Under the pieces are notes generated by a model. It was given only the letters and a program-made list of their open reading frames with translations. It ran no database searches and was not told the DNA's origin. Made by a program: the position numbers and the translations under genes. Below are positions 16,988 to 26,356 of a DNA stretch of 64,000 nucleotides, piece after piece. The stretch is from Rubrivirga sp046845755 (GTDB lineage: Bacteria > Bacteroidota > Rhodothermia > Rhodothermales > Rubricoccaceae): the NCBI RefSeq assembly GCF_046845755.1, contig NZ_CP177357.1:2914001-2978000 (forward strand), written 5' to 3'. Each line of letters begins with the position of its first letter. Positions within the stretch are counted from its first letter, which is position 1.

Positions 16988-18676
16988 ATGCCCCCGATGC
17001 CCCGCCTCGTCCTCCTGCTCCTGCTCGCGCTCTCCGTCGGTGCCGGCGACCTCGCCGCCCAGACGGGCGTCGACCCCGGCAGCGCGCGGTACCGCGTCGG
17101 CGACGACGCGGGGTGGGCGAGTCCGGACGCCGATGACTGGCCGCGCGGCTGGCTCCACGCCCCGCCCGACACGCAGGCCGTCTTGTGGCTCCGCCTCGAC
17201 GCCGAGGTGGGCCCCGATGCACGGCGCCCGCTCGGGCTCGCCGTCAGCGCCGTCGCCGCGCGCGAGGTGTACTGGGACGGCGTGCTCGTCGGCGCCAGCG
17301 GGCGCGTAGGCACGGACCTCGCGAGCGAGGTGCCCGGCCCCATCGACACGCGCCACGCCATCCCCGACTCGCTGGCGACGCCCGGCCCGCACGTCGTCGC
17401 GCTGCGGATGTCGACGTTCCGGCGCGCCCCGAGCATCGGCGGCTACGTCCACGGCGTCGACCTGGCGGGGCTGGAGACGCTGGCGGAATGGCCGCTCGCT
17501 GCGAACCTGCTCCCCCTCCTCTTCCTGGGCGGCTTCGTGCTGGTGGGGCTGTACTACGGCGTGCTGTTCGCCGCCGACCGCTCACGCACGCCGTACCTCC
17601 TGACAGCCGCGCTCTGCCTCGCCGTCGCGGCGCTGCTGGGCGCCGAGAGCTGGCGCTGGGTCGTCGGCTACACGTACGACCACCACGTCACGCGGCTCGT
17701 CGCTGTGACGGCGCTGACGTGGCTCGTCGGCGTGCTCCTGGTCGCCACGTTCGCCGTGCAGTTTGAGCTCCCGCGCCGGGGCGGGGTGGTGGCCGGCGTG
17801 GCCGGCGCCAGCGGGCTGGCGGTCGTGGTGCCCGGCGGCTACGACCCCGTCGCGCTCGTGATGATCGTCGTGGCGTTGGTGGCCGCGCTCGCCGTGACCG
17901 CGTGGGCGACGGCCCGGCGCCGAAGCGGGGCGCGGTTCGCACTGGCGGGCGTGGCGATCTGCCTGGGGACCGTCACCGCCACGGGCCTGGGCTTTCTCGA
18001 CCAGGCGTTCTTCCCCGCCTTCGCCGTGCTCGTGGCCGCCCTCTTGGCGTCGCTCGGGCTGCAGACGCGCGACCAGCGCCGGCGCCACCACGCCGCACTC
18101 GCCCAGGCGGCCCGCCTCGAGGTCGAGCTCGTCAAGTCGGGCCTGCAGCCGCACTTCCTGATGAACACGCTGACCTCGGTGATCGAGTGGGTCGAGACCG
18201 ACCCGGCGACCGGCGTGCGCGTGCTGGAGGCCCTCGCCGACGAACTGCGCCTTCTGGCCGAGGTGGCCGGCGAGACGACGATCCCACTGGCGCGCGAGCT
18301 GGCGCTGTGCCGCACGCACCTCGACGTGATGGGCTACCGCCGCGACGTCCGCTTCCACCTCGACGCCGACGGCGTCGACCTCGACGCGGCGATCCCGCCG
18401 GCGACGCTGCACACGCTCGTCGAGAACGCGATCACGCACAACGCCTACCGGCCGGGCGACGTCCGCTTTACGCTCGCCGAGACCCGGGCCGGCGAGATCC
18501 GCCGGTACACGCTCACGACCCCGCTCGCCGACGCCCCGGAGCCTCGCCCCGAGCGCGGCGGGCTCCGCTACGTGCGGACGCGGCTGGAGGAGAGCTTCCC
18601 CGGCCGCTGGGCGCTCCGCTCGGACGCCGGCGCCGACGCCTGGGTCACCACCCTCGACCTGCCATGCGCGTCCTGA
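16988..18676 (+). CDS. LytS-type sensor histidine kinase
   Basis: 562 residues. A signal peptide (ending LAAQ, about residue 25) leads to an extracytoplasmic beta-rich sensor domain (~26-165, resembling 7TMR-DISM extracellular modules). Six or seven transmembrane helices follow (~170-355), then the cytosolic His_kinase (LytS-type) domain with LQPHFLMNTL at 386-395 (phospho-acceptor His389) and an HATPase region with VENAITHNA (~480). The ATP lid looks short and lacks obvious G1/G2 boxes, so ATP binding may be divergent. The next gene overlaps it by 13 bp and encodes the LytTR regulator, so this is a coupled two-component pair. A second ATG at 16997 would remove three residues and is equally plausible; a TAGG-type box lies just before it. 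Confidence 0.88.
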   Translation: MPPMPRLVLLLLLALSVGAGDLAAQTGVDPGSARYRVGDDAGWASPDADDWPRGWLHAPPDTQAVLWLRLDAEVGPDARRPLGLAVSAVAAREVYWDGVLVGASGRVGTDLASEVPGPIDTRHAIPDSLATPGPHVVALRMSTFRRAPSIGGYVHGVDLAGLETLAEWPLAANLLPLLFLGGFVLVGLYYGVLFAADRSRTPYLLTAALCLAVAALLGAESWRWVVGYTYDHHVTRLVAVTALTWLVGVLLVATFAVQFELPRRGGVVAGVAGASGLAVVVPGGYDPVALVMIVVALVAALAVTAWATARRRSGARFALAGVAICLGTVTATGLGFLDQAFFPAFAVLVAALLASLGLQTRDQRRRHHAALAQAARLEVELVKSGLQPHFLMNTLTSVIEWVETDPATGVRVLEALADELRLLAEVAGETTIPLARELALCRTHLDVMGYRRDVRFHLDADGVDLDAAIPPATLHTLVENAITHNAYRPGDVRFTLAETRAGEIRRYTLTTPLADAPEPRPERGGLRYVRTRLEESFPGRWALRSDAGADAWVTTLDLPCAS

Positions 18677-19362
18677 TCGTCGAGGACGAGCCCCCCGTCG
18701 CGCGCCGTCTCGAACGCCTGCTCCGTGCCGAAGCCGGCGGCGAGATCACCGACCTCGCCACGGCGTCGACGCTCGCCCACGCCGCCGAGCGCATCGCTCG
18801 GGGCGACCTCGACGCCGTCTTCCTCGACCTCAACCTCCACGGCCGCGACGGCTTCGACCTGCTCGCCGAATCGGCCGCGAGCGCCTTCCACACGGTCGTC
18901 GTCTCGGCCCACACCGACCGGGCGCTGGAGGCCTTCGAGGTCGGCGTGCTCGACTTCGTGCCCAAGCCGTTCGGCGCCGAGCGCATCCGGGCCACCCTCG
19001 ACCGCATCCGCGGCGCCCGGGCCGCCACGCCCGCGACGGCCCTGGCCATCCGTTCCGCCGGCCGCATCGATCTGGTCCCGGTCGCGGACGTGGGCTACGT
19101 CCAGGCGGCGGGCGCGTATTCGGAGCTCGTGCTGCGCGACGGCTCGCGGCGGCTCCACGACAAGTCGCTCGACCGCCTGCTGGCCGTGCTCCCGCTCGCG
19201 TTTGAGCGCGTCCACCGCTCGTACGCGGTCCGCCTCGACGAAGTGGTCCAGCTCCGCGTGCGCGAGGGCAGTCGGTACGCCGCCGTGCTCGCGTCCGGCG
19301 ACGAGGTCCCGGTCGGGCGGACCCGCTACAAGGCGGTGCGGGACCGGCTCGCCAGCGGCTGA
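18664..19362 (+). CDS. LytTR-family response regulator
   Basis: 232 residues. The receiver domain (1-~118) has the acidic pair E7-D8, phospho-acceptor Asp55 in VFLDLNLHG, a conserved Ser/Thr in VVSAHT and Lys in DFVPKPF. A LytTR DNA-binding domain follows (~133-232) with 'VGYVQAAGAYSELVL', 'FERVHRSYAVRLDEVVQL' and the C-terminal 'VGRTRYKAVRDRL' blocks typical of AlgR/LytR/LytT factors. It overlaps the sensor kinase gene by 13 bp, the normal arrangement of such pairs. LytTR proteins bind direct repeats at promoters; targets are unknown. Downstream is the lytic transglycosylase, a possible but untested target. Confidence 0.93.
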   Translation: MRVLIVEDEPPVARRLERLLRAEAGGEITDLATASTLAHAAERIARGDLDAVFLDLNLHGRDGFDLLAESAASAFHTVVVSAHTDRALEAFEVGVLDFVPKPFGAERIRATLDRIRGARAATPATALAIRSAGRIDLVPVADVGYVQAAGAYSELVLRDGSRRLHDKSLDRLLAVLPLAFERVHRSYAVRLDEVVQLRVREGSRYAAVLASGDEVPVGRTRYKAVRDRLASG

Positions 19363-19613
19363 GACGGCCCTCTCTGAGCACTACGAAATCACCAGATGCC
19401 GGGTCGGTTTGGAACGGACCGGCGCCCCGCCACGCCCCGGGCATCGCCGCCCCTCCACGCCCGATTCATCTAGGCCACGACTGTAGCCCCCTTTTTTTGC
19501 CGATCCGCTCCGGGAAGCCGCTGGGGGCGGTAGTTTTCCGGCCAGCCGTTTGCAGAGGGGGAACCGGTCCCCTTCCCGACGGCGCCATGCGTTCCCCCCA
19601 CACTCTCCTGCCC

Positions 19614-21767
19614 ATGCCCCGCCTCCTTCTCGCGGCGGCGCTGCTCGTCTCGCCGGCGCTCGCCGGCGCCCAGACGGCACAGACGGACACCGCGCCCGTG
19701 CGCCCGACCGAGGTCCTCGCGGCCTCCGCCGACGCGCGCCTCCCGGCGTCCTTCTCTGCCGACCAGGCCTCCGACGCCGAGCGCGCCCGCCGCATCGCCG
19801 CCTTCTACCAGCGCCAAGCCGCCCTCCTGCAAGCCGAAGCGAACGGCGACACCGACCAGGTCGCCATCTTGCTCGACGACCTCGTCGCCGATGTCCAGGC
19901 GGCCGCGCTTCGGCCCGGCGCGCTCAGCGACCCCCGCTTCCGCGAGCTGTTCTCGACCGTCGTCACCGAGTACGAGCGCTACTACGACCGGCCGCTCGTC
20001 GACCGCGGCGGCGTCTACGCCATCCGCGCCGCCGGCATGCGCGCCATCGAGCGCGGGATCGACGAGGGCACGCCGCTCTTGGAGCACGTCACGCTCCCCG
20101 ACGCGGCCACGTTCGTGGCGACGATCCCGATGGACGTCAACCCCAAGGTCGAGCGGTACCTCCAGTTCCTGCTCAACCGGCCGAGCCACGTCCAGCGCCT
20201 GCGCTCGCGCGCCGACACCTACTTCCCGATGGTCGAGCGCGTGCTCGCCGAGGAGGGCGTGCCGGACGAGATGAAGTACCTCGCGATGGTCGAGAGCGCC
20301 CTCAACCCCGTCGCCCGCAGCCACATGGCGGCGGCCGGCATGTGGCAGTTTATCTCGGCGACCGGCCGGGCCTACGGGTTGCGCGCCGAGCGCGACATCG
20401 ACGACCGCCTCGACCCCGAGGCCTCGACGCGCGCCGCCGCCCGCCACCTGCGCGACCTCTACGACCGGTTCGGCAGCTGGCACCTCGCCCTCGCCGGCTA
20501 CAACTGCAACCCGGCCGTGATCGCCCGCGGCGTCCGCCGCTTCGAGGAGCGGACCGGCCAGACGGCCACGTTCTGGGACATCGACCACGTGATCCCGAGC
20601 GAGACGCGCGCCTACGTCCCGATGTTTATCGCGACGGCGCTGATCCTGTCGAACCCCGACGCCTACGGCTTCGAGGCGCACGAGCCCGGCCCGGCCTACG
20701 TGTTCGACCGCGTGCCCGTCTCCGGCGGCACGCGCCTGAGCGACGTCGCCCGGATCCTCGACACCGACGTCGAGGTGCTCTCGGCGCTGAACCCGTCGAT
20801 CCGCCGGGGCCGCGTCCCCGACATCCGCGGCCCGCACATGCTGCGCGTCCCGGCCGGCACCTACGCCGAGCACGCCGACGCCCTGGACCGGCTCGCGCCG
20901 CCGGAGGCGAACGGCGCCCAGTTCGCTGCCGGAACCGTCTCGTTCGGCCCGCGCGCCGTCCGCCCGCTCGCGCCCCAGGAGCACGGAGAGGCCGTCGCCA
21001 ACCTGGTCGCGCGGCGCGACCTGCGCCGCCAGCTCCAGCCGCGCCGCGCCGACCGCTCGGCGCCGGTCCAGACGTTCGCCGCCGCCACCCCGCGCGACGT
21101 GGCGAGCACGGAGGCCCGCTACGCCATCGCGCGTCAGGCCGAGGCCGCGCGCGACGCCGCCCAGCCGGAGGTCGTGCTGACGGCCTCCGCGACGCCCCGG
21201 CCGACCCCGGTCGGCGTCGCCAACGAGATCGCCGACGACGCCGTCGCCAAGCCCGCAGCCCCGCGGCCCGCGCCGACCGCCCGGGCCGCTGCGCCGGCCG
21301 AGGAGATCGTCGACGTCGAAATCAAGCCCGAGGCCCGGGTCGCCGTGGCGACGCCCGCCCTCACGATCCCGGCCCCGGCCGCCCCGTCGGCGGCCCCGCC
21401 GATCCACACCGTGAGCGCGCCGGCCACCCACACGATCCAGCGCGGGGAGTACCTGCTCGCGATCGCCCGCCAGTACGGGATGTCGCTCGAGGAGCTGCGC
21501 GCCCTCAACCCCGGCGTCCGCGACAACGTGCGCGTGGGGCAGCGGCTCCGCGTCAGCGGCACGCCGGCGGCCCCCGCCGCAGCCCCGCGCCGCGCCGCGC
21601 CCGCCCGCCCGACGACGCACCGCGTGGCTCGGGGCGAGCACCTGACCGGCCTGGCCCAGCGCTACGGCGTGACGGTCCGACAGCTCCGCGAGTGGAACGA
21701 CCTCTCGTCGGACGTGCTCCACGTCGGGCAGCGCCTGCGCGTGACCGCCCGCGGCTCGCGCGGCTAA
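19614..21767 (+). CDS. mltD: MltD-like lytic murein transglycosylase with LysM domains
   Basis: 717 residues. A signal peptide (MPRLLLAAALLVSPALAGAQ) is followed by an N-terminal helical region and an SLT/GH23 domain (~205-335) with catalytic Glu227 in AMVESALNP, then AAGMWQFISATG and ALAGYNCNP, diagnostic of MltD-type enzymes. They cleave peptidoglycan glycan strands to form 1,6-anhydroMurNAc. After the catalytic domain comes a degenerate LysM-like segment (~365-415), a Pro/Ala-rich linker and two clear LysM domains (~606-648 and ~669-711, each with the RGE.L..(I/L)A..YG pattern) that bind GlcNAc polymers. An upstream ATG at 19587 would add nine residues; 19614 was chosen because it starts the signal peptide. 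A hairpin terminator follows. Confidence 0.92.
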   Translation: MPRLLLAAALLVSPALAGAQTAQTDTAPVRPTEVLAASADARLPASFSADQASDAERARRIAAFYQRQAALLQAEANGDTDQVAILLDDLVADVQAAALRPGALSDPRFRELFSTVVTEYERYYDRPLVDRGGVYAIRAAGMRAIERGIDEGTPLLEHVTLPDAATFVATIPMDVNPKVERYLQFLLNRPSHVQRLRSRADTYFPMVERVLAEEGVPDEMKYLAMVESALNPVARSHMAAAGMWQFISATGRAYGLRAERDIDDRLDPEASTRAAARHLRDLYDRFGSWHLALAGYNCNPAVIARGVRRFEERTGQTATFWDIDHVIPSETRAYVPMFIATALILSNPDAYGFEAHEPGPAYVFDRVPVSGGTRLSDVARILDTDVEVLSALNPSIRRGRVPDIRGPHMLRVPAGTYAEHADALDRLAPPEANGAQFAAGTVSFGPRAVRPLAPQEHGEAVANLVARRDLRRQLQPRRADRSAPVQTFAAATPRDVASTEARYAIARQAEAARDAAQPEVVLTASATPRPTPVGVANEIADDAVAKPAAPRPAPTARAAAPAEEIVDVEIKPEARVAVATPALTIPAPAAPSAAPPIHTVSAPATHTIQRGEYLLAIARQYGMSLEELRALNPGVRDNVRVGQRLRVSGTPAAPAAAPRRAAPARPTTHRVARGEHLTGLAQRYGVTVRQLREWNDLSSDVLHVGQRLRVTARGSRG

Positions 21768-21790
21768 GGCCCGGCTCCGCTCTCGATTCT

Positions 21791-21818
21791 GCGCGCCGCT
21801 CCTCCGGGGGCGGCGCGC
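21791..21818 (+). terminator. Hairpin terminator after mltD-like gene
   Basis: A 9-bp perfect stem (GCGCGCCGC 21791-21799 with GCGGCGCGC 21810-21818), extended internally by a wobble and C:G pairs, followed by CGTTTGG. It separates the convergent transglycosylase and hypothetical genes. Confidence 0.65.
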
Positions 21819-21891
21819 GTCGTTTGGGGGACGGGAGACCGGGGACGCCGGACCGCGCGGGGTAGCCCCCGACGCTGGCGGGAACGCTCCG

Positions 21892-22575
21892 TTACGCCGC
21901 GCCCCAGGCGCCGATGAGGCCCAGCAGCTTCCGCTTGGCGACGGGCACCAGCGTCGCCTCGACCGGCAGCTCCATGTCGGCCGCGAGCCGGAACGCGGCC
22001 GGCGCCGCGAGCTCGGGCGCGGCGTCGGCGAGGGCGGCCTTCCAGGCCGTCGGCGGGGCGAGCGGGTCGAGGAGCAGGTCGAGCGCCGTCGTGCGGAGCG
22101 CGCGGTACCCGCCGTCCGGGCCCGCCAGCGGCGAGACCCGGTAGCGCAGCGCGCGGACGGAGGCGTCGTCGGCGACCAGCAGAAAGCCCTCGTCGCGGTA
22201 CGGCGGCACGAGCCCGACCGGCGCGAGCGCGGCGTGGTCGGCGGCGAACTCGTACAGCGCGCGGCCCTCGCCGACCGCCGCCTCGATGTGAGGCATCGCC
22301 CAGCGCGCGAGGTCGACCGCGAGCGGGGCGCGGTCGGGCTGGCGGACGAGCCGGCCGGCCTCCCAGTCCACGTCGACGACCGGGCCGCGGCCCTCCACCT
22401 CGGCGGCGCCGTCGAGCAGGGCCCGGAGCTGGCGGTGGAGGCCAACCAAAACGCCCAGGTGGGGCGACACGCGGAAGGCACGGAAGGCCGCACGCGTCTC
22501 GGCGAGGCCGGCGCGGATGCGGTAGCGGGCCGCCTCCGCGTCGGAGGCGGCGTCGAACAGGTGGAGGGACAGCAT
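21892..22575 (-). CDS. Hypothetical protein, 227 aa
   Basis: I do not recognise the family. The protein (MLSLHLFDAASDAEAARYRI...) lacks a signal peptide and membrane helices. It has an N-terminal helical half, a central beta strand region ('DVDWEAGRLVRQPDRAPLAV'), and a C-terminal part rich in Ala/Leu ending LLGLIGAWGAA. A short 'DEGFLLVADDASVRALRYRVSPL' block looks like a conserved core. An ATG 24 bases upstream (22599) is possible. It is convergent with the transglycosylase and divergent from murA. No functional clue beyond position near cell-wall genes. Confidence 0.65.
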   Translation of the reverse strand: MLSLHLFDAASDAEAARYRIRAGLAETRAAFRAFRVSPHLGVLVGLHRQLRALLDGAAEVEGRGPVVDVDWEAGRLVRQPDRAPLAVDLARWAMPHIEAAVGEGRALYEFAADHAALAPVGLVPPYRDEGFLLVADDASVRALRYRVSPLAGPDGGYRALRTTALDLLLDPLAPPTAWKAALADAAPELAAPAAFRLAADMELPVEATLVPVAKRKLLGLIGAWGAA

Positions 22576-22755
22576 GGGCGTGGGGGGACGGCCGTTCACA
22601 CAATCTTGGCAAGAACCGGGCCGCGCGTCCGGGCCCTTCTCCGTGCCCCGTGTGGATTCTCCGCCTCCGAGGGCAGACGGCCCCGCACTCCCGAACCCTC
22701 AGGCGGGGATCGGGCGTTGATCCCTTTTGCCCTTCCCCTCTTTCCCACCCCTCGC

Positions 22756-24081
<1,326 letters not shown>

Positions 24082-24105
24082 CTCGGCTCGCTTCTGACGG
24101 ATTCC

Positions 24106-24138
24106 CCGCCCGTCTCGGCCTTGAGCCGAGGCGGGCGG
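24106..24138 (+). terminator. Hairpin terminator after murA
   Basis: A 14-bp stem (24106-24119 with 24125-24138, one G:T pair) with a 5-nt loop begins 25 bp after the murA stop, followed by CGTTCGTTC. It is the likely end of the murA transcript. Confidence 0.7.
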
Positions 24139-24232
24139 CGTTCGTTCGGAGGTGGTTCATATGCGGTAGTCCGATCGTCTCAGGAAGGAGGGCGTGGAGC
24201 CCACGAGATTGCAGGCCCGACCTGCATCGCAG

Positions 24233-24661
24233 ATGCGCTATCTCCTTGTCGCCCTCATCGTCGTCGTCGCCGACGCTCGCGCGCAGCCGGTCCGGTTCGC
24301 CCTCCCTCAACTCGTGGGCGCCGACGCCTCGCTGGCGGTCGAGCCGGTTCTCGTCCCTGTGGATGACGAGTCGGATGCCTACGTCGCCGGCATCGTGGTC
24401 GATGTCGTGGGCGTCGTGGGGGGCTCCGCACTCGCCATCCGCACCGCGATCGCTGTCCGCGACGCGGTGACGCCAGCCGGCCTGTTCGCTCCGATGATCT
24501 TCGGGGCCGGAGCCATCGTCGTCATCATTGGAGCTGCCGTGGCAGTCGCCAGCGGCGTGGACCTCGTCCACGTCATCCGCGGCGGCGACCCGTGGCTGGC
24601 GCGGCGCTTTGATTCATCTCGCTCGAGCCCAATCCCTCCGAGGGCGCCGACCCTCTATTGA
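24233..24661 (+). CDS. Small secreted or membrane hypothetical protein
   Basis: 142 residues; family not recognised. An N-terminal signal-like stretch (MRYLLVALIVVVADARAQ) is followed by a short polar region and two hydrophobic segments (~45-70 and ~88-112), then a basic, polar tail ending RAPTLY. It is probably an inner-membrane protein with two or three passes. Base composition is somewhat less GC-rich than its neighbours. Its 3' end overlaps the stop codon of the convergent desaturase gene by 7 bp. A GTG at 24194 would add 13 residues before the hydrophobic stretch; the ATG at 24233 fits better. Confidence 0.6.
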   Translation: MRYLLVALIVVVADARAQPVRFALPQLVGADASLAVEPVLVPVDDESDAYVAGIVVDVVGVVGGSALAIRTAIAVRDAVTPAGLFAPMIFGAGAIVVIIGAAVAVASGVDLVHVIRGGDPWLARRFDSSRSSPIPPRAPTLY

Positions 24662-26250
24662 CTCGCCACTGGCGTCGGGTCCGGCACGACGGTGTCGAGC
24701 ACGCGCGCCGACGACAGCACGCCCGGCATCCCCGCGCCCGGGTGCGTCCCGGCGCCGACCAGGAACAGCCCGTCGACGTCCTCGCTGGCGTTGTGGGGCC
24801 GCATGTACGCGCTCTGCGTCAGCTGCGGCTCGAGCGAGAACGCGGCGCCCTTGACCGAGAGGTAGTCGTCGAGGAAGCCCTGCGGCGTCAGCGTCAGGCT
24901 GGCCGTGAGGTGGTCGCCGAGACCAGGCAGGGCCGTCTCCGAGAGATACGCCTCGATCTTCTGGCGGTAGCGCTCGGTCTCGGTGCTCCAGTCCGTGCCG
25001 GAGTCGAGGTGCGGGACGGGCGACAGGACGTAGAACGTGTCGTGGCCGTCGGGCGCCATGCCTGGGTCGGTCGCCGTCGGGCGGTGGAGGTAGAGCGAGA
25101 AGTCGTCCGCGAGCACCTTCTTGTGGAAGATGTCGTCGAGCAGCGCCTTGTAGCGGGGCCCGAGCAGGATCGTGTGGTGGGCGACGTCGTCGTAGGTCGT
25201 GTCGGTCCCGAAGTACCACACGAACAGGCTCATCGAGTGCTTGGACTTGGCCAGCCGAGCGTCGGTCCACGTCGTCCGGTGCTCGGGCGCGATCAGCCGT
25301 TTGTAGGTCCACGCCGCGTCGGCATTCGAGACGACGACCTCGGCGTCGAGCGTCTCGCCGGTGTCGAGCCGGATGCCCGTCGCGCGGGGCTTGGCGCCGC
25401 TCGCGTCGACGGTGATCTCGTCGACCGTCTCGCCGAGCCGTAACGTGCCGCCGTGGCGCTCGAACAGGTCGGCCATGCCGCCGACGACGGCGCCGGTCCC
25501 GCCCATCGCGTACCACACGCCCCAGTGGCGCTCGAGGTAGGCGATAAGGGCGTAGATGGAGGTCGTCGAGAACGGGTTGCCGCCGACCAACAGGGGGTGG
25601 AAGCTAAAAACCTGCCGGAGCCGCCGGTCCTTGATGTACTTCGAGACGAGTCCGTAGACCGTCCGGTGGCTTTCCAGCGCGACCATCGAGGGGATGATCT
25701 TGGCCATGTGGCTCGCGCGGTCGAACGGCACGTGGCCGAGCTCCAAAAACCCGGTCTCGAAGATGGCTTTGCTCTTCTCGAGGAAGCGCCGGTAGCCCGC
25801 CACGTCCGCCGGGTTGAACCGGGCGATCTCGCGCTCCATCGCCGGGCCGTCGCCGGTGTAGTTGAAGACGGAGCCGTCGTCGAACCGGATGCGGTAGAAC
25901 GGGGTCGTCGGGACGAACTCGACGGCGTCGGCGCGGTCCTCGCCCGCGAGCGCCCACAGCTCGTCGAACAGGAAGGGCGCCGTGATGAGCGTCGGGCCCA
26001 TGTCGAAGACGTACTCGCCGCCGTCAGGCCCCGGCACGCGCTCGACGCGCGCCCGGCCGCCCGGCTGGTCGAGCCGGTCGACGATCGTGACGCGGTAGCC
26101 GCGCGTGAGCAGGCGGATCCCGGCCGCGAGCCCGCCGAAGCCGGCGCCGATGACGACGGCGTGGGGCGCGTCCGGGGCGGGCTCGACGGGCGGGCCCTCG
26201 GTGCGCAAGCGCGCGTCAGGGCGGGTGGCGAGGCGGCGGATCCAGGACAC
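24655..26250 (-). CDS. Phytoene desaturase-type carotenoid oxidoreductase (CrtI family)
   Basis: 531 residues. An FAD-binding Rossmann motif VVIGAGFGGLAAGIRL (~32-47) and 'GGRARV' follow the family pattern, and the C-terminal signature (about GLFLVGAGTHPGAGMPGVLSSA, in which GAGTHPGAG contacts FAD) is diagnostic for CrtI/CrtN/CrtD desaturases. The core also has 'FDMGPTLIT' and 'NPFSTTSIYALI', typical of bacterial phytoene desaturases. These membrane-associated enzymes introduce conjugated double bonds into phytoene en route to coloured carotenoids. The GTG at 26250 was chosen because the ATG at 26307 would add a Pro-rich non-conserved lead. No crtB or other pathway genes are in the window. 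It is divergent from a blue-light sensor kinase, suggesting light-regulated carotenoid synthesis. Confidence 0.9.
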   Translation of the reverse strand: MSWIRRLATRPDARLRTEGPPVEPAPDAPHAVVIGAGFGGLAAGIRLLTRGYRVTIVDRLDQPGGRARVERVPGPDGGEYVFDMGPTLITAPFLFDELWALAGEDRADAVEFVPTTPFYRIRFDDGSVFNYTGDGPAMEREIARFNPADVAGYRRFLEKSKAIFETGFLELGHVPFDRASHMAKIIPSMVALESHRTVYGLVSKYIKDRRLRQVFSFHPLLVGGNPFSTTSIYALIAYLERHWGVWYAMGGTGAVVGGMADLFERHGGTLRLGETVDEITVDASGAKPRATGIRLDTGETLDAEVVVSNADAAWTYKRLIAPEHRTTWTDARLAKSKHSMSLFVWYFGTDTTYDDVAHHTILLGPRYKALLDDIFHKKVLADDFSLYLHRPTATDPGMAPDGHDTFYVLSPVPHLDSGTDWSTETERYRQKIEAYLSETALPGLGDHLTASLTLTPQGFLDDYLSVKGAAFSLEPQLTQSAYMRPHNASEDVDGLFLVGAGTHPGAGMPGVLSSARVLDTVVPDPTPVASQ

Positions 26251-26356
26251 GATGGGCGACGGTGGCGGGGGGCCGCGGTCTACCGGGGCTGGCGGTCGGC
26301 GTTCCACCCCTTGGCACCGGTCGATTTCGTGAGTACCCTAAGACGCACATAGTGCT

